Origin: an uncultured Pirellulaceae bacterium
GTDB taxonomy: Bacteria; Planctomycetota; Planctomycetia; Pirellulales; Pirellulaceae
Assembly: GCA_905480545.1 (NCBI GenBank)
Contig: CAJQQR010000038.1
Coordinates: 1 to 64,000, forward strand
Direction: 5' to 3'
DNA: 64,000 bases
In this document: positions 19,608-28,862 of the stretch, in pieces
Layout of the letters: each line of letters starts with the position of its first letter
How positions within the stretch are numbered: position 1 is the stretch's first letter
Made by a program: the position numbers and the translations under genes
The notes under the pieces: model-generated
Database searches by the model: none
Seen by the model: the letters and a program-made list of their open reading frames with translations, nothing else
What the model was told of the DNA's origin: nothing

Positions 19608-19882
19608 TGGATTGATTTCAAAATCGAAAAGGCGTGGACAGATGAACCCTCGCACACATTTTATTATTTGAGGACAGACCGAAAAACAGATCAACAAAAA
19701 ATACGGTGACTTTAACGATTTTGCCGAAAATCCAATTGCTCCGGAAAACGCAATCGTTCTAAAAGTAGCGAAAAAGAAAGTCAATTACGCACGGGACTTG
19801 ATTTTGTATCGAATTCAATCAACGAAGTTTACATGCAATGGCGATGACGAAGAGAAGAGTTATCCCGAAACGATTGAACTGA

Positions 19883-22015
19883 ATGTCCGCTCCAAACCCA
19901 AGCAACTTTGCTTTGCTCATCCGGCTTTTCAAGAAGCACATGGTGCTGCTGCTGGCACCCGTTGCGTTATTTTCTGCTTTGGCGGCAGGCTACATCTTGA
20001 CCTCTACGCCAAAATGGAGAGCGACTCAGTCCATACAAATCCGGGATGAATTAGCGCTTCAAACGGTGATGCCGGGTCGATTCGATTCATTGGACATGAT
20101 GAAGATGGTTCAGGAAACCATCCATGACACTGTTCGTCGCCACGCTGTTGTCACCAAAGTCCTTTCTGCTTTGGAACCGCCAGCAGATCACAAATCGCCG
20201 GAACAATGGCCGACAATCTATGACGTGGAAGGTCTTCAGGCAGCGATCTCGCTTTCACCGCCCAATGGTGCCGAATTTGGACGGACCGAAGTTCTGCTAC
20301 TTTCTGTCAATTCGAGTTCAATCGAGCGGGCGAAAAAAACCGTAGCAATTCTCGCAGCGGAACTCAAAACTGAAATCAATCGACTTCGTGACCAACGCGG
20401 TCAGAGTATGGAGAACGAATTAAAAGTCACGGTAACAGCGGCGAAAACCGAATTGGAGCTCGTTAGCAAAGAAATGTCTGAATTCGAGAAAGGATGTGGC
20501 GATATCCTGATTGACCTCCGCAACGCTGTCAGCGAATCAGGCTCGGGACCCTCGGGTTTGCAGGAACAGAAATCAACCCTGCAAAAAGAACTACGGGTTG
20601 CAAAGCAAAGCCAATTAGAACTCGAAAACCAAATCCAGGCGATTCAAATCGCAAAGAGTGATCCCAACAACGTTCTTTCGTTTTCTCGCGAATTACTTGC
20701 AGCCCAACCGACACTCCAGAGACTCAAAGAACAATTGATCACGATTCAATCTCAGACGGCAATGACACTCGGGCAGTTTGAAGAGTTTCACCCGAGAGCC
20801 AAGGCTGCAATCAGAGCCGAATCCATCATTCGACAAAAAATACAGGAAGAAGTTGACACTGCACTAAATGGACTGGCGGCTCAGGTTGAAGTCCTGAACG
20901 CACAGATTAAGCGTTTACAAGACTCACAAACCGGCTTCGATAGACAAATTTCGAAACTCGCAGAAGTCCGCGCACCGTATGCCGAAATCGTAAAACAAGT
21001 TGAACAAAAACGCGCTATTCTTAATCAATCGCTGCAAGAATTATCCCGGGCTCAAGCGACGCGTGCCGCAGCGAAAACAACGAATCTCATTTCCCTGATC
21101 GACGGACCTTATTCTGGCTCACGACCCGAAGGTCTATCTAAAAAAATCATTCTCGGGGCGTCAGGTATTGCTGGTTTACTGAGCGGAGTCGGACTTGTTT
21201 TCTTTGCCGCTTCTCCCAGTTTCGTTTCACAATTTGACGACAACGATGAACAGCTTCAATCATCTGATGAAGTTGAACCGCAATGGCGGCGTGAAGTCTT
21301 ACATCAAACCTCAGGTGAAAGATCGGCAGTTCCGAACCGTCAAAGTGGTTCGCAGCGAACTCTTGAACCCTCGCTGACAAATCCCCCACCGCAAAAAGAA
21401 TGGGATCCAGAAAACAACGTTGGTTTAGAGAATCAAAACGGCGTCACCTCCAGCGACGTGGCCGACGAGCGAACACTTGAACCAAAGGAGATGGAATTAA
21501 ACGACAATGCAACGCGAGTCGCGATTTCGCCTGATACAGAAACCTCGAACGTGACAACTTGTATGGCAAACGAAATAGAACCGCCTGCAAAAGTAATTCC
21601 GACTGTCGACTTTGAAGATAAAACCGAAACAAAAGAAGACGACTTCGATTCAGCAAACGTTGACTTTACCGAAATCCAAATCGGAAACGACATCAAGCAA
21701 ATCATGGAATCTTCGGGGGAGGGCGTCAGAAACAACCGCGTTAAACCCATTCCCATGCCAAGACCAAAATCAACAAGCCAAGCTCCAGAGAGCCCCATTT
21801 CTTCGCCATCAAATTCAGAAACGCCCTGTTCGCCCTGTCCATCGGAAGAAAATCAATCGGCTGGGATGACGGAAGCGAGAGCGACATATATTCGCGGCTC
21901 AAAAACCGACACCACCAGTGAACCTGAGCAGTCAGAAAAGGCAATTGAGGAACGATTGCAGGAAGCTCATCGACGGCAAATCGAGGAACTACTCAATGAA
22001 AACCCGCGGCAATAG
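19883..22015 (+). CDS. Wzz-like chain-length/coiled-coil membrane protein with long disordered tail
   Basis: A 710-residue protein with two TM helices bracketing a periplasmic coiled coil. TM1 is at about 18-40 (HMVLLLAPVALFSALAAGY). The coiled coil spans about 150-400 and is rich in Glu/Lys/Gln heptads. TM2 is at about 420-443 (IILGASGIAGLLSGVGLVFF). This is the polysaccharide co-polymerase (Wzz/GNVR) arrangement, governing polymer length in capsule or exopolysaccharide export. The 265 residues after TM2 are hydrophilic, Pro/Ser/Glu-rich and probably disordered. No tyrosine-kinase Walker motifs are present in it. A WecA-like gene lies 7 kb away. Confidence 0.72.
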   Translation: MSAPNPSNFALLIRLFKKHMVLLLAPVALFSALAAGYILTSTPKWRATQSIQIRDELALQTVMPGRFDSLDMMKMVQETIHDTVRRHAVVTKVLSALEPPADHKSPEQWPTIYDVEGLQAAISLSPPNGAEFGRTEVLLLSVNSSSIERAKKTVAILAAELKTEINRLRDQRGQSMENELKVTVTAAKTELELVSKEMSEFEKGCGDILIDLRNAVSESGSGPSGLQEQKSTLQKELRVAKQSQLELENQIQAIQIAKSDPNNVLSFSRELLAAQPTLQRLKEQLITIQSQTAMTLGQFEEFHPRAKAAIRAESIIRQKIQEEVDTALNGLAAQVEVLNAQIKRLQDSQTGFDRQISKLAEVRAPYAEIVKQVEQKRAILNQSLQELSRAQATRAAAKTTNLISLIDGPYSGSRPEGLSKKIILGASGIAGLLSGVGLVFFAASPSFVSQFDDNDEQLQSSDEVEPQWRREVLHQTSGERSAVPNRQSGSQRTLEPSLTNPPPQKEWDPENNVGLENQNGVTSSDVADERTLEPKEMELNDNATRVAISPDTETSNVTTCMANEIEPPAKVIPTVDFEDKTETKEDDFDSANVDFTEIQIGNDIKQIMESSGEGVRNNRVKPIPMPRPKSTSQAPESPISSPSNSETPCSPCPSEENQSAGMTEARATYIRGSKTDTTSEPEQSEKAIEERLQEAHRRQIEELLNENPRQ

Positions 22016-22289
22016 GCGGGCCACCACAGTCCAATTTGGCATTGGCAAACTTTGATTAATACCAACTCAATCGGTAGCCCTCCCAAAGAAGACGATGAGG
22101 ATTCCGAAAACGCCCCTTCGCACCGATCATTTTGGTGGGAACATTCGTTAAGATAAAGCGATCGTTCGCCCTTGAAAGGCATTCCTTGAATCCCATCGCT
22201 CATGGATCCGTAAGGCGAAACGCACTGTTCTTCCAACCAAAACTTCTGAAAGAGACCAAAGAAATAGGTCTGGCAAAAGGAACCCAAAG

Positions 22290-22808
22290 ATGAAATCAAA
22301 ACACTTTTGTTCAAACACGACCGTTCTATGCTTCTTGATCTTCACTCGTTTATCTCTTCCTGTAAGCGGCGACGATCAGAAGGACACCCATAGCAAACCA
22401 GTGACGAATGAAATCCTTGCCGTATTCAATCATCAGGTCGCTGCTTGGAATGCGGGTGACCTTGAAGGATTCATGGAAACGTATTGGAAGTCAGAAAAAC
22501 TGACCTTTTCCGGGGGCGGCAAGACAACTCGTGGATGGCAGGCTACGTTAGACCGCTACAAAAAGAGCTACTCCACGAAAGCACTAATGGGAAAATTAAC
22601 ATTCACCGATTTCGAAGTCACACCACTCGGAAATTCCAGCGCTTTGGCTCTTGGACGATGGCATCTGCAGCGGGTAAAAGATTCACCAGAGGGCAACTTC
22701 TCTGTTGTACTTAAAAAATTCGATGGAAAATGGAAGATCATCCACGACCATTCATCGACGTTGGAAGAGAAAAACTCCGAGCAATCAGACGCCGAAAAAC
22801 GAGAATAG
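22290..22808 (+). CDS. Secreted NTF2-like (DUF4440/SnoaL-type) protein
   Basis: A 172-residue protein with an N-terminal hydrophobic signal (TVLCFLIFTRLSLPVSG). The mature part follows the cone-shaped NTF2-like fold pattern: a helix VFNHQVAAWNAGDLEGFMETY, then strands LTFSGGGKTTRGW, FEVTPLGNSSALALGRWHL and a closing WKIIHDHSST. This is the DUF4440/YybH pattern. Members can be enzymes, ligand-binding proteins or immunity proteins, and no catalytic residue can be assigned. It stands alone between two minus/plus gene groups, so the context does not help. Confidence 0.75.
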   Translation: MKSKHFCSNTTVLCFLIFTRLSLPVSGDDQKDTHSKPVTNEILAVFNHQVAAWNAGDLEGFMETYWKSEKLTFSGGGKTTRGWQATLDRYKKSYSTKALMGKLTFTDFEVTPLGNSSALALGRWHLQRVKDSPEGNFSVVLKKFDGKWKIIHDHSSTLEEKNSEQSDAEKRE

Positions 22809-23178
22809 TTTGCGTTCCGGTCGACTTCGGGACAGCAGCTCTCAACTGCCGAATAAAGCAACCGTTTGCAAAAACATGCCACTCTTGTTTTGAGTCCTGA
22901 AGAACAAAGCGTGGCTACTGAGAGTGAACCGGAGCAAACAAAGATCACCATCCAATCGACCGCTTATGAGAACCAAGACGTAGTTGAACCGTTAGTTGTT
23001 CGACGGGTAGTGATAAGCGTCCCCGCGTTCAAGCATCTCATTCGTTTTCTAAGCGTGACGTTGTGCGGCCTCCGACTTTTTACACGATAAAGAAAATGCT
23101 TGACGCTTCGAGGCTGTGATCTTTTAGCGACTTCATAAATGAGTTCCGCAAAAAGCTCACTGTCAAATGAGTTTTGGT
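22809..23178. other. Intergenic region between convergent genes
   Basis: A 370-bp spacer between the ends of the NTF2-like gene and the PSCyt/DUF1549 gene. A short plus frame at 22866-23090 lacks a ribosome-binding site and domain support. No clear terminator hairpin. Confidence 0.4.
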
Positions 23179-26100
23179 TTAATACCGAGTAATGGTTTCG
23201 TGCAAATTCAAAATGGTGCGTGAAACGGAGGTCCATGCCGCAAGTTCGACCGCATCCAAGTCGCTCGGGGCAACGCGAATGCCGGTTTTCGTAAATGCCG
23301 AGGCCGCTGAAGGGTCCTTTGAAAACTCAGCCTTGTGATCATGAAAAAGCCTGCTCAACACCTGTTTTTCAAGCCTATTCGGTCTTCGATTCAACACCGT
23401 GTCGAATGCAAAGTTCAAGCGAGTGTCGAGATCGCCATCGGTCCGTAGAATCTTTTCGGCAAACGCCTGTGCTGCCTCAACATAACTAGGATCGTTAAGG
23501 AGCACCAAAGCCTGGAGCGGTGTATTAGATCGCGACCGTTGTACACACGCCTCTTCTCGCGATGGCGCGTCAAACACCGACATGCTCGGATTCAAGAACG
23601 TTCGACACCAATATGCATAGAGCCCACGTCGATACTGATTCTCGTCTTTACTAGGTTGATACTGTCGTTTCGGAAAATTAAGGTGCTCCCAATATCCAGG
23701 TGGCTGATAAGGCTTCACACTGTCTCCACCAATTTTATCCACCAAAAGACCACTCACAAACAACGCGTTATCTCGAACGAATTCTGCATCAATTCGAAAT
23801 CTGTTTTGGCGAGAAAGCAATTCGTTGGCCGGATCCGCTTTCAATGTCTCCAGCGAAGCACCTGACGATTGTTGATACACGCTGGTCATCACAATCGACT
23901 TCAACAATTGTTTCGTATCCCATCCGGAATCCACAAACTTCGTCGCAAGGTAATCAAGCAATTCGGGATGCGTCGCAAACGCTCCTTGAGAACCGAAATC
24001 ATCCGGCGTACGAACGATCCCCTCTCCAAACGCGATCTTCCATAGCCGGTTGACATAAACCCGTGCAGTCAACGGATTTTCCGACGAGACAATCCACTTT
24101 GCCAAATCAAGCCGGTTTGGGATACGTTCTTGCCCTGCAGAAATCTGCGGCAAGAAGGAAGGCACACCCGGCGATACAACTTCGCCAGATTCATTCAACC
24201 AATCGCCTCGTGGCAGGACACGCGTCATGCGTGGCTGGATCCGGTTGGTCACCAAAATCGGGCGAAACGATTTCTCCAAATCTGGTTTTTGCTTTTTCAA
24301 TCGATTGACAAGTTCGCGTTCGTTTTTTACCACATCACTCGTCCGAAGAAAGAAGCCGTACAACTCCTCATTTTCAGTTGCATTTAACTGGGATAGATCC
24401 TTTTTGAGCAATTCAATCACTCGGCCGGTAAATTTCGAATTCCCTTCAAGGGTCGGGCGAGGAGCATCAGTCAGAGCAATTTGGAACTTTCCGATATTGT
24501 GTTTTGCATAAATGGATTCATGATGCAATTTGAGCGTTATGGATTTGTCGCTTGTGACAGCCAGCGGTTGCTCGAACACAAAAACGAGTTTGCGATTTTC
24601 TCTCTTGGTATGTCCACTCGGAGCCCAGCCTGTCTCCGGTCGATTATCGATTGCAAGCTTGATGTCATGATTCTGTTGGGAAAAATCAGCCAACGCGGTT
24701 TTGATTTTTACAGGCTTGCCGTCATAAGACACGGTGACATTCGTCAAGACAACATTTCCGTTCCCGCGACTCAAACTCTGATTGCCAAATTCAGGATCAA
24801 TCAACAAATCAACCTTGATTCCAGTAACTGTTTTCTGTTGAGCTTTGAGGCTAATTGAGTAAATGTCTTTGGCCGGGTTCTTGCCGGTTGATTTGATGAT
24901 TCCGGATTCAACCTGAAGCGTTGAACCACCCGATGACTCCGCAGAAATTGGCGACGATACCTGCCAAGCGGGCTTTAATGAACCGAGCTCCACTTTTGCT
25001 GATGCAACAAATTCTTCAAAACGTTTATCTCGTGCAGACGTTCGCTTGTTCAAAGCAATCGTTGCTTCGGTCAAACGTCGATTCATTTCTGCAAGCTGTA
25101 CTTCTTGGGACTCTGTCGGCAAACGAACTGGTTTCTGTTGACCAACAGCGACTTCATCAATATCCGAAAAGAATGCCGCGAAGCGGTAAAAGTCTTTGCT
25201 TTTAAACGGATCATACTTGTGGTCGTGGCACTCTGCACAACCTAACGTTGATCCCATCCAAACGACGGATGCATTTCGAACGCGATCGGACGCGTACTTT
25301 GCCCGGTACTCCTTTGCCTGAGCGCCCCCCTCTCTCGTGGTCATGTTGAGCCGGTTATAACCGGATGCAACCAGCTGTTTATTTGTTCGGTCAGGCAGTA
25401 AATCCCCGGCAAGCTGCTCAACTGTAAATTGATCAAACGGCATATTGTCATTGAATGCGTTGATAACGTAGTCTCGGAACAGCGAGTGATCCCGATGGTT
25501 GTCACCGTGCATTCCGTTGGTGTCCGCGTAACGAACTTGATCCAACCAATACACGGCCATCCGTTCGCCAAACGATTCAGAATCCAACAAATCATCAACG
25601 ATTTTTTCGAAAGCGTCCGGGCTCGCATCCGCTTCAAACTGTCTTACTTTTTCAGGTGAAGGGGGAAGTCCAATGAGATCAAAATAGACGCGCCTAATTA
25701 ACGTCCGCTTATCGGCTGGATCAGCCGGTTTACGGCTTGCTGCTTCCAAACGTTTGGCGACAAATTGATCGATCTCCGTTTTGGCCCAATTCGAGAGGCG
25801 TTTAAGTTCTGGCGGTTTGGCGAGCATTGGTTTTTCGTAGGCCCAATGGGATTGATATTTTGCTCCCTGATCAATCCAAGATTTAAGCATTGAAATCTCG
25901 GCTACCGTCATTTTCTTTTTATTGGCTTCTGGCGGCGGCATTACTTCATCTGGGTCATCGCTCAAAATCCGCTTGATGATTTCACTTCCGGAAGAATCAC
26001 CCGGCAAAATCACAGAGTCCAACGCGGCCTCAGCGACGTCCAGTCGCAACTCGGCAAGTCGCTGGTTTTCATCTGGACCGTGACACTGAAAACATCGATC

Positions 26101-26250
26101 GGAAAGAAGAGGTTTGATATCGCGGCTAAAGTCAATCGTCCCTTTTTCTTGTGCGTCAATTTGCGGAAGACCAACGAAGACAAAAACACACGTCAGAAAA
26201 GCGAGTGACCAAATCTGAAGCGAAGCGTGTAACGTTTTGATCGAAAGCAT
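23179..26250 (-). CDS. PSCyt1/DUF1549/DUF1553 cytochrome-like surface protein
   Basis: A 1023-residue planctomycete-specific exported protein. A signal peptide (SLAFLTCVFVFVGLPQIDAQE) is followed by the PSCyt1 domain with a haem-type CxxCH motif CFQCH (C53, C56, H57). DUF1549 follows at about 160-370, including a second CxxCH in GCAECHDHKYDPF. DUF1553 at the C-terminus contains NPLTARVYVNRLWKIAFGEGIV and SNTPLQALVLLNDPSYVEAA. The family is greatly expanded in Planctomycetota and usually paired with a DUF1501 protein, as here with the gene upstream at 26433-27833. Proposed roles include polysaccharide degradation and electron transfer; none is proven for this member. Confidence 0.92.
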   Translation of the reverse strand: MLSIKTLHASLQIWSLAFLTCVFVFVGLPQIDAQEKGTIDFSRDIKPLLSDRCFQCHGPDENQRLAELRLDVAEAALDSVILPGDSSGSEIIKRILSDDPDEVMPPPEANKKKMTVAEISMLKSWIDQGAKYQSHWAYEKPMLAKPPELKRLSNWAKTEIDQFVAKRLEAASRKPADPADKRTLIRRVYFDLIGLPPSPEKVRQFEADASPDAFEKIVDDLLDSESFGERMAVYWLDQVRYADTNGMHGDNHRDHSLFRDYVINAFNDNMPFDQFTVEQLAGDLLPDRTNKQLVASGYNRLNMTTREGGAQAKEYRAKYASDRVRNASVVWMGSTLGCAECHDHKYDPFKSKDFYRFAAFFSDIDEVAVGQQKPVRLPTESQEVQLAEMNRRLTEATIALNKRTSARDKRFEEFVASAKVELGSLKPAWQVSSPISAESSGGSTLQVESGIIKSTGKNPAKDIYSISLKAQQKTVTGIKVDLLIDPEFGNQSLSRGNGNVVLTNVTVSYDGKPVKIKTALADFSQQNHDIKLAIDNRPETGWAPSGHTKRENRKLVFVFEQPLAVTSDKSITLKLHHESIYAKHNIGKFQIALTDAPRPTLEGNSKFTGRVIELLKKDLSQLNATENEELYGFFLRTSDVVKNERELVNRLKKQKPDLEKSFRPILVTNRIQPRMTRVLPRGDWLNESGEVVSPGVPSFLPQISAGQERIPNRLDLAKWIVSSENPLTARVYVNRLWKIAFGEGIVRTPDDFGSQGAFATHPELLDYLATKFVDSGWDTKQLLKSIVMTSVYQQSSGASLETLKADPANELLSRQNRFRIDAEFVRDNALFVSGLLVDKIGGDSVKPYQPPGYWEHLNFPKRQYQPSKDENQYRRGLYAYWCRTFLNPSMSVFDAPSREEACVQRSRSNTPLQALVLLNDPSYVEAAQAFAEKILRTDGDLDTRLNFAFDTVLNRRPNRLEKQVLSRLFHDHKAEFSKDPSAASAFTKTGIRVAPSDLDAVELAAWTSVSRTILNLHETITRY

Positions 26251-26432
26251 GTTGGTAATCAGGATTTAGGTGGGAGCGGCAGGCTGCGATTTACGGGTTG
26301 TGTCACAATCGCTGCGTGTTGGTCTATTTTAATGTGCACAATTCCAGCCGGTCAATGTTGTGTGAATTGCTGCGAAAAAAAGATTGGCACTCATGGATCG
26401 TACAGCGTTTCACTCTATTTCGTGAAAACACG

Positions 26433-27833
26433 CTACGCCAAGACACCCTGAACAACACGGGCTTCTTCAACGCCGGTCAGCTTCATGTCTAAACCTTGAT
26501 ATTTTACTGAAAATTTCTTGTGATCGATGCCAAGCAGGTGCAACATTGTTGCGTGCAGGTCGCGAACATGAACCACATCATCCACTGAATTATAACCCAG
26601 TTCATCTGTGCCACCGAATGAAGTACCACCCTTTATTCCTCCACCAGCCATCCACATCGAGAAGCCTTTGATATGATGGTCACGGCCAGGCCCTCCTTTG
26701 CCTTGGAACATCGGCGTGCGTCCAAATTCGCCACCCCAGACGATCAACGTGTCTTCAAACATGCCTCGCTGCTTCAAATCTTGAATCAATGCCCAAGTCG
26801 GCTTGTCCGTCAAATCGCAGCAGATGTTCATGTACTTTTCCAAACCGCCATGATGGTCCCACCCGCGATGATACAGATGGATAAACCTCACTCCACGCTC
26901 TGCAAGACGCCTGGCAAGCAAACAGTTTGAAGCATATGTCCCGTCTCCTGGTTTTGCACCGTACATATCCAAAATATGTTTTGGCTCATTTGACATGTCC
27001 ATCAATTCCGGTACTGCCGATTGCATCCGAAACGCCATCTCATAGGCTGCAATTCGAGTTTGGATTTCCGGATGATTCAACGCCTTATTCTGATGCGAGT
27101 TGAGCTGATTGATGGTGTCAACCAATTGCGACTGCTGCGAACTGGATACACCTTTTGGATTAGAAACATAATGAACCGGATCACCCGTGGCATTAAATTC
27201 GACACCTTGAAATCGACTTGGCAAAAACCCGGCCGACCATTGCCGTGAAGCGATGGGTTGCGGGTTACGACCACCGATGCTTGTTAAAACAACAAAACCG
27301 GGTAGGTCTTTAGTTTCACTTCCTAAACCATAGTTGACCCACGACCCCATCGAAGGTCGACCGTTGATCGCACTGCCGGTGTTCATGAATGTATGCGCTG
27401 GATCGTGGTTAATCTGCTCGGTGACCATCGACTTGACGATGCAAATATCGTCCGCCATTTTTGCATGCCAAGGCAAGAAATCGCTAATCGTTTGGCCGTT
27501 TGCTCCGTATTTTTTGAACTTGGTCATCGGACCTTGGCATTTCAACTGCTGACCTTGAAGCTGCGCGATCGGTTGACCTTCGGTGAAAGACGAGGGCATC
27601 GGCTTGCCGTGCATCTTTTCCAACTCTGGCTTGTAATCAAATGTTTCAAGATGGGATGGGCCGCCAGCCATGCTAAGAAAAATCACGCGTTTAACTTTTG
27701 GCGGCAGGTTCAATACCGGCTGAGAACCTGCCAATTCTGATCCGCCAAGCAAGTCATGATTCAGCAGCGAAGTCAGTGCCATGGCACCCAATCCGTTGCC
27801 CAGGAAGGCTCTTCGGTTTTGAAGATTTTTCAT
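26433..27833 (-). CDS. DUF1501 protein (sulfatase/phosphatase-fold, Tat-like signal)
   Basis: A 466-residue protein from ATG 27833, with an upstream in-frame start at 27854 less likely. The N-terminus MKNLQNRRAFLGNGLGAMAL carries a twin-arginine signal. The DUF1501 domain includes VKRVIFLSMAGGPSHLETFDYKP, HDPAHTFMNTG, RFIHLYHRGWDHHG and VWGGEFGRTP. The domain belongs to the alkaline-phosphatase-like superfamily, and these Asp/His-rich stretches are probably metal ligands. It is the first gene of a probable two-gene unit with the PSCyt/DUF1549/DUF1553 gene 182 bp downstream. Confidence 0.92.
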   Translation of the reverse strand: MKNLQNRRAFLGNGLGAMALTSLLNHDLLGGSELAGSQPVLNLPPKVKRVIFLSMAGGPSHLETFDYKPELEKMHGKPMPSSFTEGQPIAQLQGQQLKCQGPMTKFKKYGANGQTISDFLPWHAKMADDICIVKSMVTEQINHDPAHTFMNTGSAINGRPSMGSWVNYGLGSETKDLPGFVVLTSIGGRNPQPIASRQWSAGFLPSRFQGVEFNATGDPVHYVSNPKGVSSSQQSQLVDTINQLNSHQNKALNHPEIQTRIAAYEMAFRMQSAVPELMDMSNEPKHILDMYGAKPGDGTYASNCLLARRLAERGVRFIHLYHRGWDHHGGLEKYMNICCDLTDKPTWALIQDLKQRGMFEDTLIVWGGEFGRTPMFQGKGGPGRDHHIKGFSMWMAGGGIKGGTSFGGTDELGYNSVDDVVHVRDLHATMLHLLGIDHKKFSVKYQGLDMKLTGVEEARVVQGVLA

Positions 27834-27927
27834 TTGTCTCGGTTTCGTTAGCATGGCGGGTTTTTAGCGTGGCTGTTTTGAATTGAATTGCGAGAAGTAA
27901 GCAACATCGAACTGATATTTAGAGCGA

Positions 27928-28596
27928 CTATGGTCCCAACCTTCGAATGGCCCAACCGTTTTCATCAACGCTGGGGTCGTTTAAGTAATATTGTAATCGA
28001 TCGTGAAGCCGATTTTCACGGCCTTGCCAAAACTCAAATTCTTTTGGGGCGACATGGTATCCACCCCAGTAATCGGGACAATGAAGCTTGCTTTCATCCA
28101 GCTGTAGACCGCCGATGCTTTCCTCCACTTGGGCAACAGCATCCTCAAGTTCACCGCGATTGGCCACAGGTTTTGATTGCGGAGATGCAACGGCACTTAT
28201 GCGGCTTTTAACGGGACGCGATTCAAAGTATTTCTTGGAAAGCTCGAATGACGTTTTATGGACCGTCCCTGAAATTCGAATTTGCCGCTCCATTTGCGGC
28301 CAAAAAAACAGCAGTGATGCATTGGGATTGGCTTCGATCTGTTGGGCTTTTTCCGATTCGTAGTTTGTGAAAAAGCGAAAGCCGATTTCGTCCACGCCTT
28401 TCAGCAATACAATTCGATTGGAAACGGTGCCGTGTTTGTCCGCAGTGGCGAGCGCCATGGCGTTAACCTCAAACCATGAATCCGTAATCTCACGCTGAGC
28501 CTCTTTAAACCAATGAGTGAATTGCGTAAAGGGATCTGGGTTAACAGCAGACTCATCAAGCCCGGCCAACGAGTATTGTTTGCGAAGTTCTTCCAT
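27928..28596 (-). CDS. pdxH: Pyridoxamine 5'-phosphate oxidase
   Basis: This FMN enzyme oxidises pyridoxamine or pyridoxine phosphate to pyridoxal 5'-phosphate, the last step of vitamin B6 synthesis and salvage. The product from ATG 28596 has 222 residues, the normal family length. A longer frame from 28698 adds 34 residues without conservation. Recognisable segments are NAMALATADKHGTVSNRIVLLKG, GFRFFTNYESEKAQQIEANP, ASLLFFWPQMERQIRISG and the C-terminal EFEFWQGRENRLHDRL...GWAIRRLGP, which contains FMN and substrate contacts. The assignment is secure. Confidence 0.96.
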   Translation of the reverse strand: MEELRKQYSLAGLDESAVNPDPFTQFTHWFKEAQREITDSWFEVNAMALATADKHGTVSNRIVLLKGVDEIGFRFFTNYESEKAQQIEANPNASLLFFWPQMERQIRISGTVHKTSFELSKKYFESRPVKSRISAVASPQSKPVANRGELEDAVAQVEESIGGLQLDESKLHCPDYWGGYHVAPKEFEFWQGRENRLHDRLQYYLNDPSVDENGWAIRRLGP

Positions 28597-28805
28597 TTTG
28601 ATTGCGGTGCTTTCTAAGATGTTCGGACAGCTTATTTTCCGAAAAAACCGCAGGAAGTCGACCATGGTAACGACCGCGCAACTTGTCGTCGAATGCACTT
28701 TTGAATGGCCGAGCTCAGATCAAACGAGTCACCCCACACCAAAACGGCGAAACGCTTCCCGATGTCTTTAGTCACGATCTGGGCTCAAGAATTGGGACGC
28801 TCCGA

Positions 28806-28835
28806 AAATCTGGGCTCGGGAAATCTGGGCTCGGG
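28806..28835. repeat. 15-bp exact tandem duplication
   Basis: AAATCTGGGCTCGGG occurs twice in direct succession in the spacer between pdxH and the WecA-like gene. Part of the unit (TCTGGGCTC) also appears at 28778-28786. Confidence 0.85.
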
Positions 28836-28862
28836 CAGGAATGATCAAGCCGTCCTTATGGG

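Noticed and set aside
22866-23090. 74-codon plus-strand frame after the NTF2-like gene
   Set aside because: No ribosome-binding site and no domain; it lies between convergent genes where termination is expected.
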